From NCBI GenBank assembly GCA_025356085.1, contig JANXUV010000188.1, forward strand, positions 1 to 44,899: a DNA stretch of 44,899 bases. The letters run 5' to 3'. Position 1 is the first letter of the stretch; the number at the start of each line of letters is the position of its first letter. The notes under the pieces were generated by a model, which was not told the DNA's origin, searched no databases, and worked only from the letters and a program-made list of their open reading frames with translations. Positions 8,332 to 19,455 of this stretch are shown in pieces. The translations under genes and the position numbers were made by a program. Source of the stretch: Betaproteobacteria bacterium (GTDB lineage Bacteria; Pseudomonadota; Gammaproteobacteria; Burkholderiales; SG8-39).

Positions 8332-8583
8332 ATGCGATATACGACTCTGAAATATGCGGTGGCGGGGCGGATTGCCCGCATCACTTTGAACCGTCCGGCG
8401 CGGTTGAACGCCATCGACGACAAGGTCCACGTCATCTTGCTGGCCGGCGCCGGCAAGGCCTTTTGCGCTGGCTACGACCTGAAGAAATTCGCCGAAGGCG
8501 ATCCGAAGAACAAGCAGTACGCGAAGAAGCACGGTTTCCACGCCGCGGTGAAATGGCGCGACAGCGGAAAGGCGATCCCATGA
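8332..8583 (+). pseudogene. Enoyl-CoA hydratase remnant with internal deletion
   Basis: 83 codons. The start resembles crotonases (RIARITLNRPARLNAIDD), but it jumps straight to KVHVILLAGAGKAFCAGYDL. In intact homologues about 20 residues of helix separate these segments, so an in-frame deletion is likely. The frame then ends after SGKAIP, well before the second oxyanion-hole region and the catalytic acids that crotonases of 260-300 aa carry. Its TGA overlaps the ATG of the next crotonase (ATGA). A good ribosome binding site (GGGAGG) still precedes ATG 8332. I call it a pseudogene; a short translated leader that couples the next gene is the alternative. Confidence 0.75.
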
Positions 8584-9371
8584 CAGTGCGCATCGAGAAA
8601 GCGGGCAAAGTCTGGACGGTGATCCACTCGCGCCCCGAAGCAAAGAACGCGATGGATCCAGCGAGCGCCGAAGCGCTGGAGAAAGCCTTCCTCGCCTTCG
8701 GCGAGGATTCGGATGCCGCGGTGGCGGTGCTCTGGGGCGAAGGCGGCGCGTTCTGCGCAGGCTTCGACCTGAAATACGCCGCGCAAGGCACCGGGATCGA
8801 TCCGACAAGCTATCCAGCCGATGCACAGCCACCGCTGCCTCGCGCGCCCATGGGGCCGACGCGCCTGGTGCTCGACAAGCCGGTAATCGCTGCCATCGCC
8901 GGCCCCGCCGTCGCAGGTGGCTTCGAGATCGCGCTCTGGTGCGATCTGCGCGTGATGGAGGAATCAGCCTATTTCGGCGTCTACTGCCGGCGCTGGGGCG
9001 TGCCGCTGATCGATGGCGGTACCGTGCGCCTGCCGCGCATCGTAGGCAGAGGCCGGGCGCTCGATCTTGTTCTAACCGGGAGAAAGGTCGAGGCGGAGGA
9101 AGCGCTGCGCATCAATCTTTGCGAGCAGGTGGTGCCGGACGGGCAATCCCGCCAGCGCGCGGAAGCCCTGGCGCACGAAATCGCGCGCTTTCCGCAAGCC
9201 TGCATGCGCGCCGACCGGCGCTCCGTGTATCAGCAGGAAGGCCAGTCGCTGCGCGAGGCGATGCGCTACGAATGGGAGAACGGCGTCCCAGCGCTCGCCG
9301 CCGAAGGCAGGGCGGGTGCGGCGCGCTTTGCTTCAGGAAAGGGGCGGGGCGGAAACTTCAGCGATATCTGA
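8580..9371 (+). CDS. Crotonase / enoyl-CoA hydratase family protein
   Basis: 263 aa. Oxyanion-hole segments are GGAFCAGFDLKYA (near residue 57-69) and IAGPAVAGGFEIALWCDLRV (near residue 105-124), followed by the conserved GVPLIDGGTVRLPRIVGRGRALDLVLTG block. This is a near full-length crotonase with a somewhat short C-terminal domain. Start ATG 8580 overlaps the stop of the remnant gene in front of it; the longer open frame to 8463 runs inside that remnant and lacks homology. Its last 39 bases overlap the convergent DUF1289 gene. It likely hydrates or isomerises an acyl-CoA; the substrate is not determinable. Confidence 0.85.
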   Translation: MTVRIEKAGKVWTVIHSRPEAKNAMDPASAEALEKAFLAFGEDSDAAVAVLWGEGGAFCAGFDLKYAAQGTGIDPTSYPADAQPPLPRAPMGPTRLVLDKPVIAAIAGPAVAGGFEIALWCDLRVMEESAYFGVYCRRWGVPLIDGGTVRLPRIVGRGRALDLVLTGRKVEAEEALRINLCEQVVPDGQSRQRAEALAHEIARFPQACMRADRRSVYQQEGQSLREAMRYEWENGVPALAAEGRAGAARFASGKGRGGNFSDI

Positions 9372-9524
9372 TCGTCGCTCAGGCAGCTGCGCCGTGACCG
9401 CGGCGCGCTCGGCCTCGCTCAATTCACTCCAGCTCGCAATTTCGCCAAGCGTGCGCTTGCAGCCTAGGCAGTAGCGGTTGTCCTCGTCCATCACGCAGAC
9501 TTTGGTGCAGGGAGAATTCGTCAC
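9333..9524 (-). CDS. DUF1289 domain protein, last gene of the leucine operon
   Basis: 63 aa. It shows the DUF1289 pattern [10 protein letters not shown] followed by [19 protein letters not shown], with four cysteines (two CxxxC/CxxC-like pairs) that suggest a metal or Fe-S site. The family's function is not known. The ATG at 9524 overlaps the stop of liuE by 4 bases (ATGA), so the two are probably co-translated. Its 3' end overlaps the convergent crotonase gene by 39 bp. Confidence 0.85.
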   Translation of the reverse strand: MTNSPCTKVCVMDEDNRYCLGCKRTLGEIASWSELSEAERAAVTAQLPERRSDIAEVSAPPLS

Positions 9525-10429
9525 GACTTCTTGGCGGCGATTGCGCGGCCGGCCTTGGAGCCGGGTTCGCGCTTGAGGTAAGCGGAGATCCAGGCGCCGG
9601 TCTCGACGAGCCGGTCGAGGTCGATCCCGGTTTCGATGCCGAGGCCCTGAAGCATATAAACCACATCCTCGGTGGCGACATTGCCCGACGCTCCTTTGGC
9701 GTAGGGGCAGCCGCCGAGACCCGACACGGATGAATCGTAGGTGGCGACGCCCAGTTCCATCGAGGCATAGATGTTGGCGAGCGCCTGGCCGTAGGTGTCG
9801 TGATAGTGGCCGGCGAGTTTTTCGACGGGCACGCGCTTAAGGCAGGCCTGAATCATCGCCTGCGTCTTGCCAGGTGTCGCGGCGCCGATGGTGTCGCCGA
9901 GGGAGATTTCGTAGCAGCCCATGTCGAAGAGGGCGCCGGCGACTTCAGCGACTTTCTCCGGCTTGATGTCGCCTTCGTAAGGACAGGCGACGACGCAGGA
10001 GATGTAGCCGCGCACCTTGATGTCGCTCTGTTTTGCGGCGTCGACCACGAGGCGGAAGCGATCGATCGATTCGGCGATCGAGCAGTTGATGTTCTTCTTG
10101 GAAAACGCTTCCGAGGCGGCGCCGAAGACTGCGACTTCGGTGGCGCCCGCGGCCTTCGCGGACTCGAAACCCTTCAGGTTGGGCGTCAGCACGGGATAGG
10201 AGACGCCGGATTTGCGGCGGATGCGCTCCAGCACTTCGATGTGGTCCGCCATCTGCGGGATCCATTTCGGCGATACAAAGGCGGTGGCTTCAATCGCCGG
10301 CAGGCCCGCGTCGGCGAGCCGCTCGATCAGTTCCAGCTTGATGGCGGTCGGCACTTCGCTTTTCTCGTTCTGGAGCCCGTCGCGCGGACCCACGTCGACG
10401 ATGCGGACTTTCGCAGGCAGCTTGCTCAT
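9521..10429 (-). CDS. liuE: Hydroxymethylglutaryl-CoA lyase
   Basis: 302 aa, the usual length for HMG-CoA lyase. It cleaves 3-hydroxy-3-methylglutaryl-CoA to acetoacetate and acetyl-CoA, the last step of leucine breakdown. Visible motifs are [15 protein letters not shown] at the N-terminus (metal-binding Asp and catalytic Arg), [14 protein letters not shown] (metal-binding His) and [20 protein letters not shown], which holds the active-site cysteine loop. It lies 19 bp after tctA and overlaps the DUF1289 gene. Its position at the end of the operon, after the transporter genes, is unusual. Confidence 0.95.
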   Translation of the reverse strand: MSKLPAKVRIVDVGPRDGLQNEKSEVPTAIKLELIERLADAGLPAIEATAFVSPKWIPQMADHIEVLERIRRKSGVSYPVLTPNLKGFESAKAAGATEVAVFGAASEAFSKKNINCSIAESIDRFRLVVDAAKQSDIKVRGYISCVVACPYEGDIKPEKVAEVAGALFDMGCYEISLGDTIGAATPGKTQAMIQACLKRVPVEKLAGHYHDTYGQALANIYASMELGVATYDSSVSGLGGCPYAKGASGNVATEDVVYMLQGLGIETGIDLDRLVETGAWISAYLKREPGSKAGRAIAAKKS

Positions 10430-10448
10430 GCCGCGAGTTTAGAGCAGA

Positions 10449-11939
10449 TCAGGCAGTGCGCAGCTTTCGCCAAGCCCAGCCGAACACCGGCCAGAGGAGA
10501 ATGATGAAGGTCGAGATTGCGAGGCCCATCGCAATCGGCCGGGTGAAGAACAGGCTCGGATCGCCGTCGGACTTGATCATCGACTTGATGAAGTTTTCCT
10601 CCATCATCTGACCCAGCACCACGCCGAGGATCGCCGGCGCCACCGGGAACCCGTTCTCCTCGAGCACGAAGGCGAGCAGGCCGAACACCAGGATCAGCGC
10701 CACGCCGAACACGGTGTTGTTGATGGCGAACGAGCCGACGATGCAGAACAGCAGGATCGTCGGCATCAGGATGTCGCGCGAGAGCCGCAGCACGTTCTTG
10801 GCCAGCTTGATGGTGAGCCAGCCGAGCGGCAGCATGATCAGGTTGGCGAGTACAAAGACGAGGAAGATGGCGTAGATGTTCTGCGGATTGTTGATGAACA
10901 GCGTCGGTCCCGGGTTCATGCCCTTCAGGTAGAGCACGCCGATCGCGATTGCCGTGATCGAGTCCCCCGGGATGCCGAACACCAGTGCCGGGATCCAGGC
11001 GCCGGCGAGCGCGCTGTTGTTCGCGGCGCCCGCCTCGACGATGCCCTCGACATGGCCGGTACCGAACTTCTCGGGCTCCTTCGAGAATTTCTTGGCCATC
11101 GCATAGGACATCCAGGCCGCCATGTCGGCGCCCGAGCCGGGCTGAATGCCGATGATCGTGCCGAGGACACTGCCGCGCACCAGCGGCCACGGATACTTCT
11201 TCAGCAGTCTCCACATGCCCTTGAACACGTTGCCGATGTGCTCGGTCGCGAGCTTCAGGGGCGGCTCCATGTGCACCATGTAGCGCAGGATCTCGGAGAC
11301 GGCGAACATGCCCACCATCATCGGGATCAGGCTCACGCCGCCGGTCAGCTCGGCATTGCCGAAGGTAAAGCGCGGATGCCCCGCAGGATTGTCGAGGCCG
11401 ATGCACGCCACCAGCAGCCCGAGCAGCAGCGAGATGCTCGCCTTCAGGACGCTCGAGTTGCCGATGAAGACGGCGCCGGCCAGGCCCAGCACCACCATCC
11501 AGAAATACTCGAAGTCGCTGAACTGGAGCGCGATCTCGGCCAGCGCAGGCGCCGAAGTCATCATCACCGCGGTGCCGAACAGGCCGCCGATCGCGGAGAA
11601 CACCAGGCCCGCGCCGAGTGCGATCTCGGCCTGGCCCTTCTTCGTCATTGCATAGGCTTCGTCCGTATACGCGGCCGATGCCGGCGTTCCCGGAATGCGC
11701 AGCAGCGCGCCCGGAATATCGCCAGAGAAAATCGCCATCGCGGTCGCGGTGACGATGGCGGCCACCGCCGGTACCGGCGGCATGAAGAACGTAATGGGGA
11801 CCAGCAGCGCCGTCGCCATCGTGGCAGTGAGTCCCGGGATACAGCCGACGAACAGGCCGAACAACGCCGAGCACAGGATCACCGTCAGGACATACGGGTC
11901 GAAAACCAGCGCGAAAGCCTGAGCGTATGCGTGGAGCAT
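10449..11939 (-). CDS. tctA: Tripartite tricarboxylate transporter large permease, TctA family
   Basis: 496 aa polytopic inner-membrane protein. The TctA hallmark repeats are seen: GCIPGLTATMATALLVPITF near residue 32 and GIQPGSGADMAAWMSYAMAKK near residue 264, both with the Pro-Gly pair of this family, and FGIPGDSITAIAIGVLYLKG further on. It pairs with TctB and a Bug-type binding protein to import a carboxylate using an ion gradient. ATG 11939 lies 7 bp after tctB. It sits inside the leucine operon, so the cargo may be a related acid such as a branched-chain carboxylate; this is inference. Confidence 0.94.
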   Translation of the reverse strand: MLHAYAQAFALVFDPYVLTVILCSALFGLFVGCIPGLTATMATALLVPITFFMPPVPAVAAIVTATAMAIFSGDIPGALLRIPGTPASAAYTDEAYAMTKKGQAEIALGAGLVFSAIGGLFGTAVMMTSAPALAEIALQFSDFEYFWMVVLGLAGAVFIGNSSVLKASISLLLGLLVACIGLDNPAGHPRFTFGNAELTGGVSLIPMMVGMFAVSEILRYMVHMEPPLKLATEHIGNVFKGMWRLLKKYPWPLVRGSVLGTIIGIQPGSGADMAAWMSYAMAKKFSKEPEKFGTGHVEGIVEAGAANNSALAGAWIPALVFGIPGDSITAIAIGVLYLKGMNPGPTLFINNPQNIYAIFLVFVLANLIMLPLGWLTIKLAKNVLRLSRDILMPTILLFCIVGSFAINNTVFGVALILVFGLLAFVLEENGFPVAPAILGVVLGQMMEENFIKSMIKSDGDPSLFFTRPIAMGLAISTFIILLWPVFGWAWRKLRTA

Positions 11940-11946
11940 GACTCTT

Positions 11947-12417
11947 CTACCAGAGCACCGGCAGCACGCCCCAGGGCAGCGGCACGCGCAGCAACTTGTA
12001 GAAGATCAGGTGGATCACCAGCGGGACAAATAGGGCCAGCACGATGGCCAGCGATGGCTTGACGCGCAGCGAGAAGAACAGCACGAGCAGGATGATGGTG
12101 CCGCAGATCAGGAAGCCGATCGTCTCCGAAGCCAGCACGTAGAACAACAGCAGGACGACCGTGAGGCAGAAATTGAGCAGGTGGCGCGGCGAGGCGAGCC
12201 AGGCGCCCAGGGCGACCAGCGGCTGCGCGCGTCGTTCTTGCCAGCCTCGCCAGATCAGCGCCAGCGAGCAACCTCCCAACAGGAGTGCGATCAGCCCGGG
12301 AAAGGCGCCGGGACCGATACTCTGGCCCGGGATCTTCGGATAGCCCTGGATGGTGACGAGTACCGCGATCGACAGTGCCAGGAAAACCAATCCCAGCAGC
12401 GCGTCGTTTAGCTTCAC
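11947..12417 (-). CDS. tctB: Tripartite tricarboxylate transporter small permease, TctB family
   Basis: 156 aa membrane protein with about four hydrophobic segments and a conserved start MKLNDALLGLVFLALSIAV, typical of TctB. A central motif SIGPGAFPGLIALLLGGC matches the family. It stabilises or assists TctA in the membrane. It starts 18 bp after the Bug gene and ends 7 bp before tctA, giving the classical C-B-A order. Confidence 0.92.
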   Translation of the reverse strand: MKLNDALLGLVFLALSIAVLVTIQGYPKIPGQSIGPGAFPGLIALLLGGCSLALIWRGWQERRAQPLVALGAWLASPRHLLNFCLTVVLLLFYVLASETIGFLICGTIILLVLFFSLRVKPSLAIVLALFVPLVIHLIFYKLLRVPLPWGVLPVLW

Positions 12418-12435
12418 GCCGCAGTTTTCCTGCTG

Positions 12436-13395
12436 TTACTTCGCCAGCCCGACCGCTTTCAGCGCTGCTCCCAGGTTGGCGTCGGCTGCGGCCATGAACT
12501 TCGCGGCGCCATCCGAATCGGCCCACACGGTGCCGTAGCCTTGCTTCGCCATGAATTCCTTGTATTCGCTGGAGTCGTAGACCTTTTTCAGCGCCGCGCC
12601 CAGCGTCTTCTGCACGTCCGCCGGAATTCCCTTCGGCGCCGCGATCACGCGCCAGGCCGCGATCTGCCAGTCGGTGCCGAGCTCCGCCTTGAGCGTCGGC
12701 AGCTTCGGGTAGAGCGCTGGCGGGTTGGCGTCCATGATGGCGAGCGGGCGCACCTTGCCGGCATCGATCATCGCGCGCGCTTCGGGGATAGAGCACGGCA
12801 CCACCTCGACGCCGCCGGATACCAAGTCCTGCAGGCCGGGCGCTGCCCCCTGCGAAGGCACCCAGGGCAGCGCGCCCGGATCAATGCCTTGATCCTTGAG
12901 GAGGCCGGCGATGGCGAGATGCCAGATGCCGCCTTGTCCGGTGCCGGACGCCTTGAACTTACCGGGGTTCGCCTTGATGGCCGTGAGGAGGTCTTTCACC
13001 GATTTGTACGGCGCATCGGTGCGCACGTTGATGCCCGACGGATCCGCATTCATCAGGCCGATAGGCGTGTAGTCGGTGGGCTTCAGCGCCGTGAGTCCGA
13101 CGTGGTGCATCATCGCAATCTCGACCGTGATCAGGCCGAGCGTGTAGCCGTCGGCCGGCGCGCGGGCGATGGCGTCATGGCCGACCACGCCGGAACCGCC
13201 AGTGCGGTTCACCACGTTGAACGGCTGCTTGAGTTCCTTTTCCAGCAGCGCGCCAATGATGCGCGCGGTGGCATCGGTGCCGCCACCCGCGCCCCAGGGC
13301 ACGATCAGCTGGACCGGACGATTCGGATATTGCGCTTGCGCGCTGCCTGCGACGAGCGCGGCAATCAGCGCTGCGACCTTGAATATTGTTTTCAT
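12436..13395 (-). CDS. Bug/TctC family periplasmic solute-binding protein
   Basis: 319 aa with a clear signal peptide (MKTIFKVAALIAALVAGSAQA, cleaved after AQA). The mature start YPNRPVQLIVPWGAGGGTD is the Bug family hallmark. These proteins bind small carboxylates, amides or related ligands in the periplasm and deliver them to TctAB. It starts 43 bp after liuD, the widest gap within the operon after the liuR-liuA gap, so an additional internal promoter is possible though none was recognised. Ligand unknown. Confidence 0.93.
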   Translation of the reverse strand: MKTIFKVAALIAALVAGSAQAQYPNRPVQLIVPWGAGGGTDATARIIGALLEKELKQPFNVVNRTGGSGVVGHDAIARAPADGYTLGLITVEIAMMHHVGLTALKPTDYTPIGLMNADPSGINVRTDAPYKSVKDLLTAIKANPGKFKASGTGQGGIWHLAIAGLLKDQGIDPGALPWVPSQGAAPGLQDLVSGGVEVVPCSIPEARAMIDAGKVRPLAIMDANPPALYPKLPTLKAELGTDWQIAAWRVIAAPKGIPADVQKTLGAALKKVYDSSEYKEFMAKQGYGTVWADSDGAAKFMAAADANLGAALKAVGLAK

Positions 13396-13438
13396 GACCG
13401 CCCCTGATTAACCGGACGGTTACCGGCTGGGAGGAATT

Positions 13439-15430
<1,992 letters not shown>

Positions 15431-15431
15431 G

Positions 15432-16259
15432 CTATTTCTTCTTTTTCCGCGGCGGCTTGATTTGTGCCGCCTCGAAGTCCTTCACCCAGGCAGGCTTCCT
15501 CTTTTCCAGGAAGGAAGCGATGCCTTCCCTGCCCTCGGAAGAAACGCGGATTTCCGCGATCCGCCTGGCAGTGTCGGCGATCATCGCGTCGTCCACCGCG
15601 CCCGCTGCGACCGTACGCACCAGGTCCTTGATCCTGGCTTGCGCTTCGCGGCCGCCGACGATCAGGTGGCCGAGCACCGCGTTGACGGCGCCGTCAAGTT
15701 CCTCGCTGCTGGAGACGTCCGACAGCAGGCGCAGGCGGTAGGCCTCGCCCGCGTCGATCACTTCGCCGGTGAGGAAATAGCGCCGCGCCAGGCGTTCGCC
15801 CATCGCGCGAACCACGTAGGGGCTGATGGTGGCCGGCGACAGCCCGAGCTTCACTTCGGTCAGGCAGAACTCCGCCTCCTGCGAACCGATGGCGATGTCG
15901 CAGGCGGCGACCAGGCCGACGCCGCCGGCGTAGGCGGGGCCGTGCACGCGCGCGACCGTCGGCTTGGACATGAGGTCCAGCGTCTTGAGCATGTAGGCGA
16001 GCGCGTTGGCGTCCTCGAGGTTGTCCTCGTAGCCGTAGCCCGCCATGCGTTTCATCCAGTTCAGATCGGCGCCCGCGCAAAACGCCTTGCCTGCACCCGC
16101 GAGAACCACTACGCGAACGGAATCATCCTTGTCCAGCCCCAGCAGGGTTTCCGTCAGATTCGAAATCATCACATCGTCGAAAGCATTGCGCACCTCGGGG
16201 CGGTTGAGCGTCACGATGGCGACCTGGTTGCGTTTTTCAACAATGAGGTTGTCGGCCAT
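15432..16259 (-). CDS. liuC: Methylglutaconyl-CoA hydratase (crotonase family)
   Basis: 275 aa. The start MADNLIVEKRNQVAIVTLNRPEVRNAFDD is crotonase-like, followed by oxyanion-hole regions GAGKAFCAGADLNWMKRM and VHGPAYAGGVGLVAACDIAI and the block TEVKLGLSPATISPYVVRAMG. Together with its neighbours this fits the hydratase that converts 3-methylglutaconyl-CoA to HMG-CoA. I chose ATG 16259 because it sits 4 bp after the liuB stop and begins the conserved region; the open frame reaches 16334 inside liuB. The lysine-rich tail (PPRKKKK) is slightly unusual. It lies 1 bp before liuD. Confidence 0.93.
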   Translation of the reverse strand: MADNLIVEKRNQVAIVTLNRPEVRNAFDDVMISNLTETLLGLDKDDSVRVVVLAGAGKAFCAGADLNWMKRMAGYGYEDNLEDANALAYMLKTLDLMSKPTVARVHGPAYAGGVGLVAACDIAIGSQEAEFCLTEVKLGLSPATISPYVVRAMGERLARRYFLTGEVIDAGEAYRLRLLSDVSSSEELDGAVNAVLGHLIVGGREAQARIKDLVRTVAAGAVDDAMIADTARRIAEIRVSSEGREGIASFLEKRKPAWVKDFEAAQIKPPRKKKK

Positions 16260-16263
16260 GGAG

Positions 16264-17850
16264 TCACATCCTGAAGATGCCGAACTTCGTTTCCTCGATC
16301 GGCGCGTTGAGAGAAGCGGAAATCGCGAGTCCAAGCAGCCTGCGCATGTCGGCGGGGTCCACCACGCCGTCGTCCCAGAGGCGGGCGCTGGCGTAGTAGG
16401 GGTGGCCCTGGCGCTCGTACTGCTCCAGGATCGGCGCCTTGAAGGCGGCCTCGTCCTCCTTGGTCTTGAAATTTCCCCTCACGGTCGCGAGCACGCTCGC
16501 CGCCTGCTCGCCGCCCAGCACCGAAATGCGCGCGTTCGGCCACATCCACAGGAAGCGCGGCGAATAGGCGCGCCCGCACATGCCGTAGTTGCCCGCGCCG
16601 TAGGAGCCGCCGATGATGGCGGTGAATTTCGGCACCCTGGCGGTGGCCACCGCGGTCACCATCTTCGCGCCGTCCTTGGCGATGCCGCCGGCTTCGTACT
16701 TCTTGCCGACCATGTAGCCGGTGATGTTCTGCAGGAAAAGGAGCGGGATGCCGCGCTGGCAGGCGAGCTCGATGAAGTGCGTCGCCTTCAGAGAGGATTC
16801 GGAGAACAGCACCCCGTTGTTGGCGAGGATGGCGATCGGGTAGCCGTGCAGGTGCGCGAAGCCGGTGATCAGGGTGGTGCCGTAGTTGGCCTTGAACTCG
16901 TCCAGTTCGGACCCATCCACGATGCGCGCGATTATCTCGCGCACGTCGTAGGGCTTGCGCGCCTCGGCCGGGATCACGCCGTAGATTTCTTCGGCGGGAT
17001 AAAGGGGTTCTCTCGATTCCTGAATTTTCAAACCTATTTTCTTTTCATAATTCAAGCCCGAAACAATCCTCCGCACGATCGACAGCGCGTGGGCGTCATT
17101 GAGCGCGTAGTGATCCGACACGCCTGAGACCCGCGTATGAACTTCCGCGCCACCGAGCTCCTCGGCGGTGACAATTTCGCCGGTAGCGGCCTTCACGATC
17201 GGCGGGCCGCCAAGGAAAATGGTGCCCTGGCCCTTGACGATGATCGACTCATCCGACATCGCCGGCACGTAGGCGCCGCCCGCAGTGCAGGAACCCATCA
17301 CGCAGGCGAGCTGCGGGATGCCCAGCGCAGACAGGTTGGCCTGGTTGTAGAAAATGCGCCCGAAGTGTTCGCGGTCGGGGAAGACCTCGTCCTGGCTGGG
17401 CAGGTTGGCGCCGCCCGAATCCACCAGGTAGACGCAGGGCAGGCGGTTCTGAAGAGCGATTTCCTGCGCGCGCAGGTGCTTTTTCACCGTCATCGGGAAA
17501 TAGGTGCCGCCCTTCACGGTGGCGTCGTTGGCTACGATCATGCATTCGCGCCCGGAAACGCGGCCGATGCCGGCCACCATGGATGCCGAGGGGACGTCGC
17601 CACCGTACATGCCGTAGGCGGCGAGCTGGCCGATCTCGAGGAACGGCGAGCCCGGATCGAGCAGCGTGCGCACGCGGTCGCGCACCAGCATCTTGCCGCG
17701 CGCCGTGTGCTTCTTGCGCGCCGCTTCGTCGCCACCCATCGAAATTGCCGCCGCCTTCTGCTTCAGGTCCCCCACCAGGCCGCGCATGCGCGCCGCGTTG
17801 GCGCGGAACTCCTCCGAACGGGGATTGAGCTGGCTCTTGATCACCGGCAT
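16264..17850 (-). CDS. liuB: Methylcrotonyl-CoA carboxylase beta subunit (carboxyltransferase)
   Basis: 528 aa, standard length for MccB. It moves the carboxyl group from biotin to 3-methylcrotonyl-CoA. The carboxyltransferase fold is shown by [23 protein letters not shown] near residue 50, [20 protein letters not shown] near residue 145, [16 protein letters not shown] near residue 188 and the C-terminal [21 protein letters not shown] region. It starts 13 bp after the thioesterase gene and ends 4 bp before liuC. Confidence 0.95.
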   Translation of the reverse strand: MPVIKSQLNPRSEEFRANAARMRGLVGDLKQKAAAISMGGDEAARKKHTARGKMLVRDRVRTLLDPGSPFLEIGQLAAYGMYGGDVPSASMVAGIGRVSGRECMIVANDATVKGGTYFPMTVKKHLRAQEIALQNRLPCVYLVDSGGANLPSQDEVFPDREHFGRIFYNQANLSALGIPQLACVMGSCTAGGAYVPAMSDESIIVKGQGTIFLGGPPIVKAATGEIVTAEELGGAEVHTRVSGVSDHYALNDAHALSIVRRIVSGLNYEKKIGLKIQESREPLYPAEEIYGVIPAEARKPYDVREIIARIVDGSELDEFKANYGTTLITGFAHLHGYPIAILANNGVLFSESSLKATHFIELACQRGIPLLFLQNITGYMVGKKYEAGGIAKDGAKMVTAVATARVPKFTAIIGGSYGAGNYGMCGRAYSPRFLWMWPNARISVLGGEQAASVLATVRGNFKTKEDEAAFKAPILEQYERQGHPYYASARLWDDGVVDPADMRRLLGLAISASLNAPIEETKFGIFRM

Positions 17851-17863
17851 CGGCTAGGCTTCC

Positions 17864-18274
17864 TCAGAGGCGCGCGTAGGTGACGCTGTGATGGGTGAAC
17901 AGCTTGCCGCGCCGGTCGTGGCATTCGGCCGTGCCGTAGATGATGCGCTTGCCGAGCTTCAGCACGCGCGCGGTGCAGTACACGGTCTCGCTGCGCGCCG
18001 CGTTCAGGAACGCGGTATTCAGTTCCGAGGTGACCGCGTCGTGCTCGATGCCAATATGGCGCTTGATCGCCAGCCACATCGCGCAATCCGCCGCCGCCAT
18101 GAAAGCGGGTCCGTTGACCGTGCCGCCCGGACGCTCGAAAGCCTTGCGGAATGGCATGGCGATGGTGCATTCGGCATCGGTCACGGAAACCAGCTTCAGC
18201 CCGTATCCGTTGACGAACTTGGAACGGCCGAGCAATTTGGAAAGCGCGGCCTTGGTGGCCTTCATTCCGCTCAT
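17864..18274 (-). CDS. Hotdog-fold thioesterase (PaaI/YigI type)
   Basis: 136 aa. The hotdog helix region is RPGGTVNGPAFMAAADCAMWLAI near residue 48-70, followed by beta strands TSELNTAFLNAARSETVYCTARVLKLGKRIIYGTAE. A catalytic acidic residue is plausible at the D of AADCAMW. It probably hydrolyses an acyl-CoA to free CoA. ATG 18274 overlaps the thiolase stop (ATGA); a longer open frame reaching 18538 overlaps the thiolase and is not supported. Acyl substrate unknown; a housekeeping role for stalled leucine-pathway CoA esters is inference. Confidence 0.85.
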   Translation of the reverse strand: MSGMKATKAALSKLLGRSKFVNGYGLKLVSVTDAECTIAMPFRKAFERPGGTVNGPAFMAAADCAMWLAIKRHIGIEHDAVTSELNTAFLNAARSETVYCTARVLKLGKRIIYGTAECHDRRGKLFTHHSVTYARL

Positions 18275-19455
18275 GCCAGTTCGATCGCCATCGCCGTGGC
18301 CTCGCCGCCGCCAATGCACAGCGATGCGACGCCGCGCTTGCCACCGTACTTGCGCAGCGCGCCGATCAGGGTGACGAGGATGCGCGCCCCGGAGGCGCCG
18401 ATCGGATGGCCGAGCGCGCAGGCGCCGCCGTGCACGTTCACCTTGTCGTGCGGCAGCTTGTGCTCCTGCATCGCCGCCATGGTGACGACCGCAAAGGCTT
18501 CGTTGATTTCGTAGAGGTCGACGTTCTCCGCTTTCCAATTGGCTTTTTCAAGTAATTTTTTAATTGCCCCGACTGGTGCCGTCGTGAATAACGCGGGCGC
18601 CTGCGCGTGGGTCGAATGGCCGATGATCGTCGCCAGCGCCGTCAGGCCGAGCTTGTCCGCCGTCGAGCGGCGCATCAGCACCAGCGCGGCTGCGCCGTCG
18701 GAAATCGACGAAGAGTTCGCCGCCGTTACCGTGCCGTCCTTGGCAAACGCCGGTTTGAGCGTGGGGATCTTTTCCAGATTGGCCTTGAACGGCTGCTCGT
18801 CGATTTCCATGAATTTCTCATCCTTGCCGGCCTTGATGGCGAGCGGCGTGGTCTCCCAGGCGAACCAGCCTTCCTTGTTGGCTTTCTGCGCGCGCTTCAG
18901 GGAAGTAATCGCGAAATCATCCTGCGCTTCGCGGGTGAATTTGTACGAGCCGGCGCACTCCTCGGCGAAGGCGCCCATCAGGCGGCCTTTTTCGTAGGCG
19001 TCCTCCAGGCCGTCATAGAACATGTGGTCGAGCACCTGGGCGTGGCCCATGCGCAATCCGGCGCGCGCCTTCGGCAGCAGGTAGGGCGCGTTGGTCATGG
19101 ATTCCATGCCGCCGGCCACGACGACATCGACGGTCCCTGCCGCCAGCGAATCGTGCGCGAACATTGCCGCTTTCATGCCGGAGCCGCACATCTTGTTGAT
19201 CGTGGTGCAGCCGGTCGCGAGCGACAGCCCTGCGCCCAGCGCGGCTTGGCGCGCGGGCGCCTGGCCCTGGCCCGCCGGCAGCACGCAGCCCATCAGGACC
19301 TCCTGCACGTCTTCCGGCTTGAGTTTCGCGCGCTCCACCGCCGCGCGGATCGCCGCCGCGCCCAGTTGCGGCGCGGCGAATCCCTTCAACTCTCCCTGGA
19401 AGGCGCCCATTGGTGTGCGGGCAGCGGAGACGATGACGATCGGATCAGGTTTCAT
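18271..19455 (-). CDS. Acetyl-CoA acetyltransferase (thiolase)
   Basis: 394 aa thiolase. The acylated cysteine is C90 in INKMCGSGMKAAM, NEAFA is present, H350 is in GHPIGASG, and the second cysteine C380 is in CIGGGEATAM. All four catalytic elements are intact. It would interconvert acetoacetyl-CoA and acetyl-CoA, which fits disposal of the acetoacetate arm of leucine breakdown, or could feed 3-ketoacyl-CoA for polyhydroxybutyrate. It overlaps the nitronate-monooxygenase-like gene by 11 bp and the thioesterase by 4 bp. Confidence 0.94.
   Translation of the reverse strand: MKPDPIVIVSAARTPMGAFQGELKGFAAPQLGAAAIRAAVERAKLKPEDVQEVLMGCVLPAGQGQAPARQAALGAGLSLATGCTTINKMCGSGMKAAMFAHDSLAAGTVDVVVAGGMESMTNAPYLLPKARAGLRMGHAQVLDHMFYDGLEDAYEKGRLMGAFAEECAGSYKFTREAQDDFAITSLKRAQKANKEGWFAWETTPLAIKAGKDEKFMEIDEQPFKANLEKIPTLKPAFAKDGTVTAANSSSISDGAAALVLMRRSTADKLGLTALATIIGHSTHAQAPALFTTAPVGAIKKLLEKANWKAENVDLYEINEAFAVVTMAAMQEHKLPHDKVNVHGGACALGHPIGASGARILVTLIGALRKYGGKRGVASLCIGGGEATAMAIELA

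Noticed and set aside
16045-17127. 360-codon plus-strand open frame opposite liuB/liuC
   Set aside because: Overlaps two well supported genes on the other strand and has no recognisable fold.
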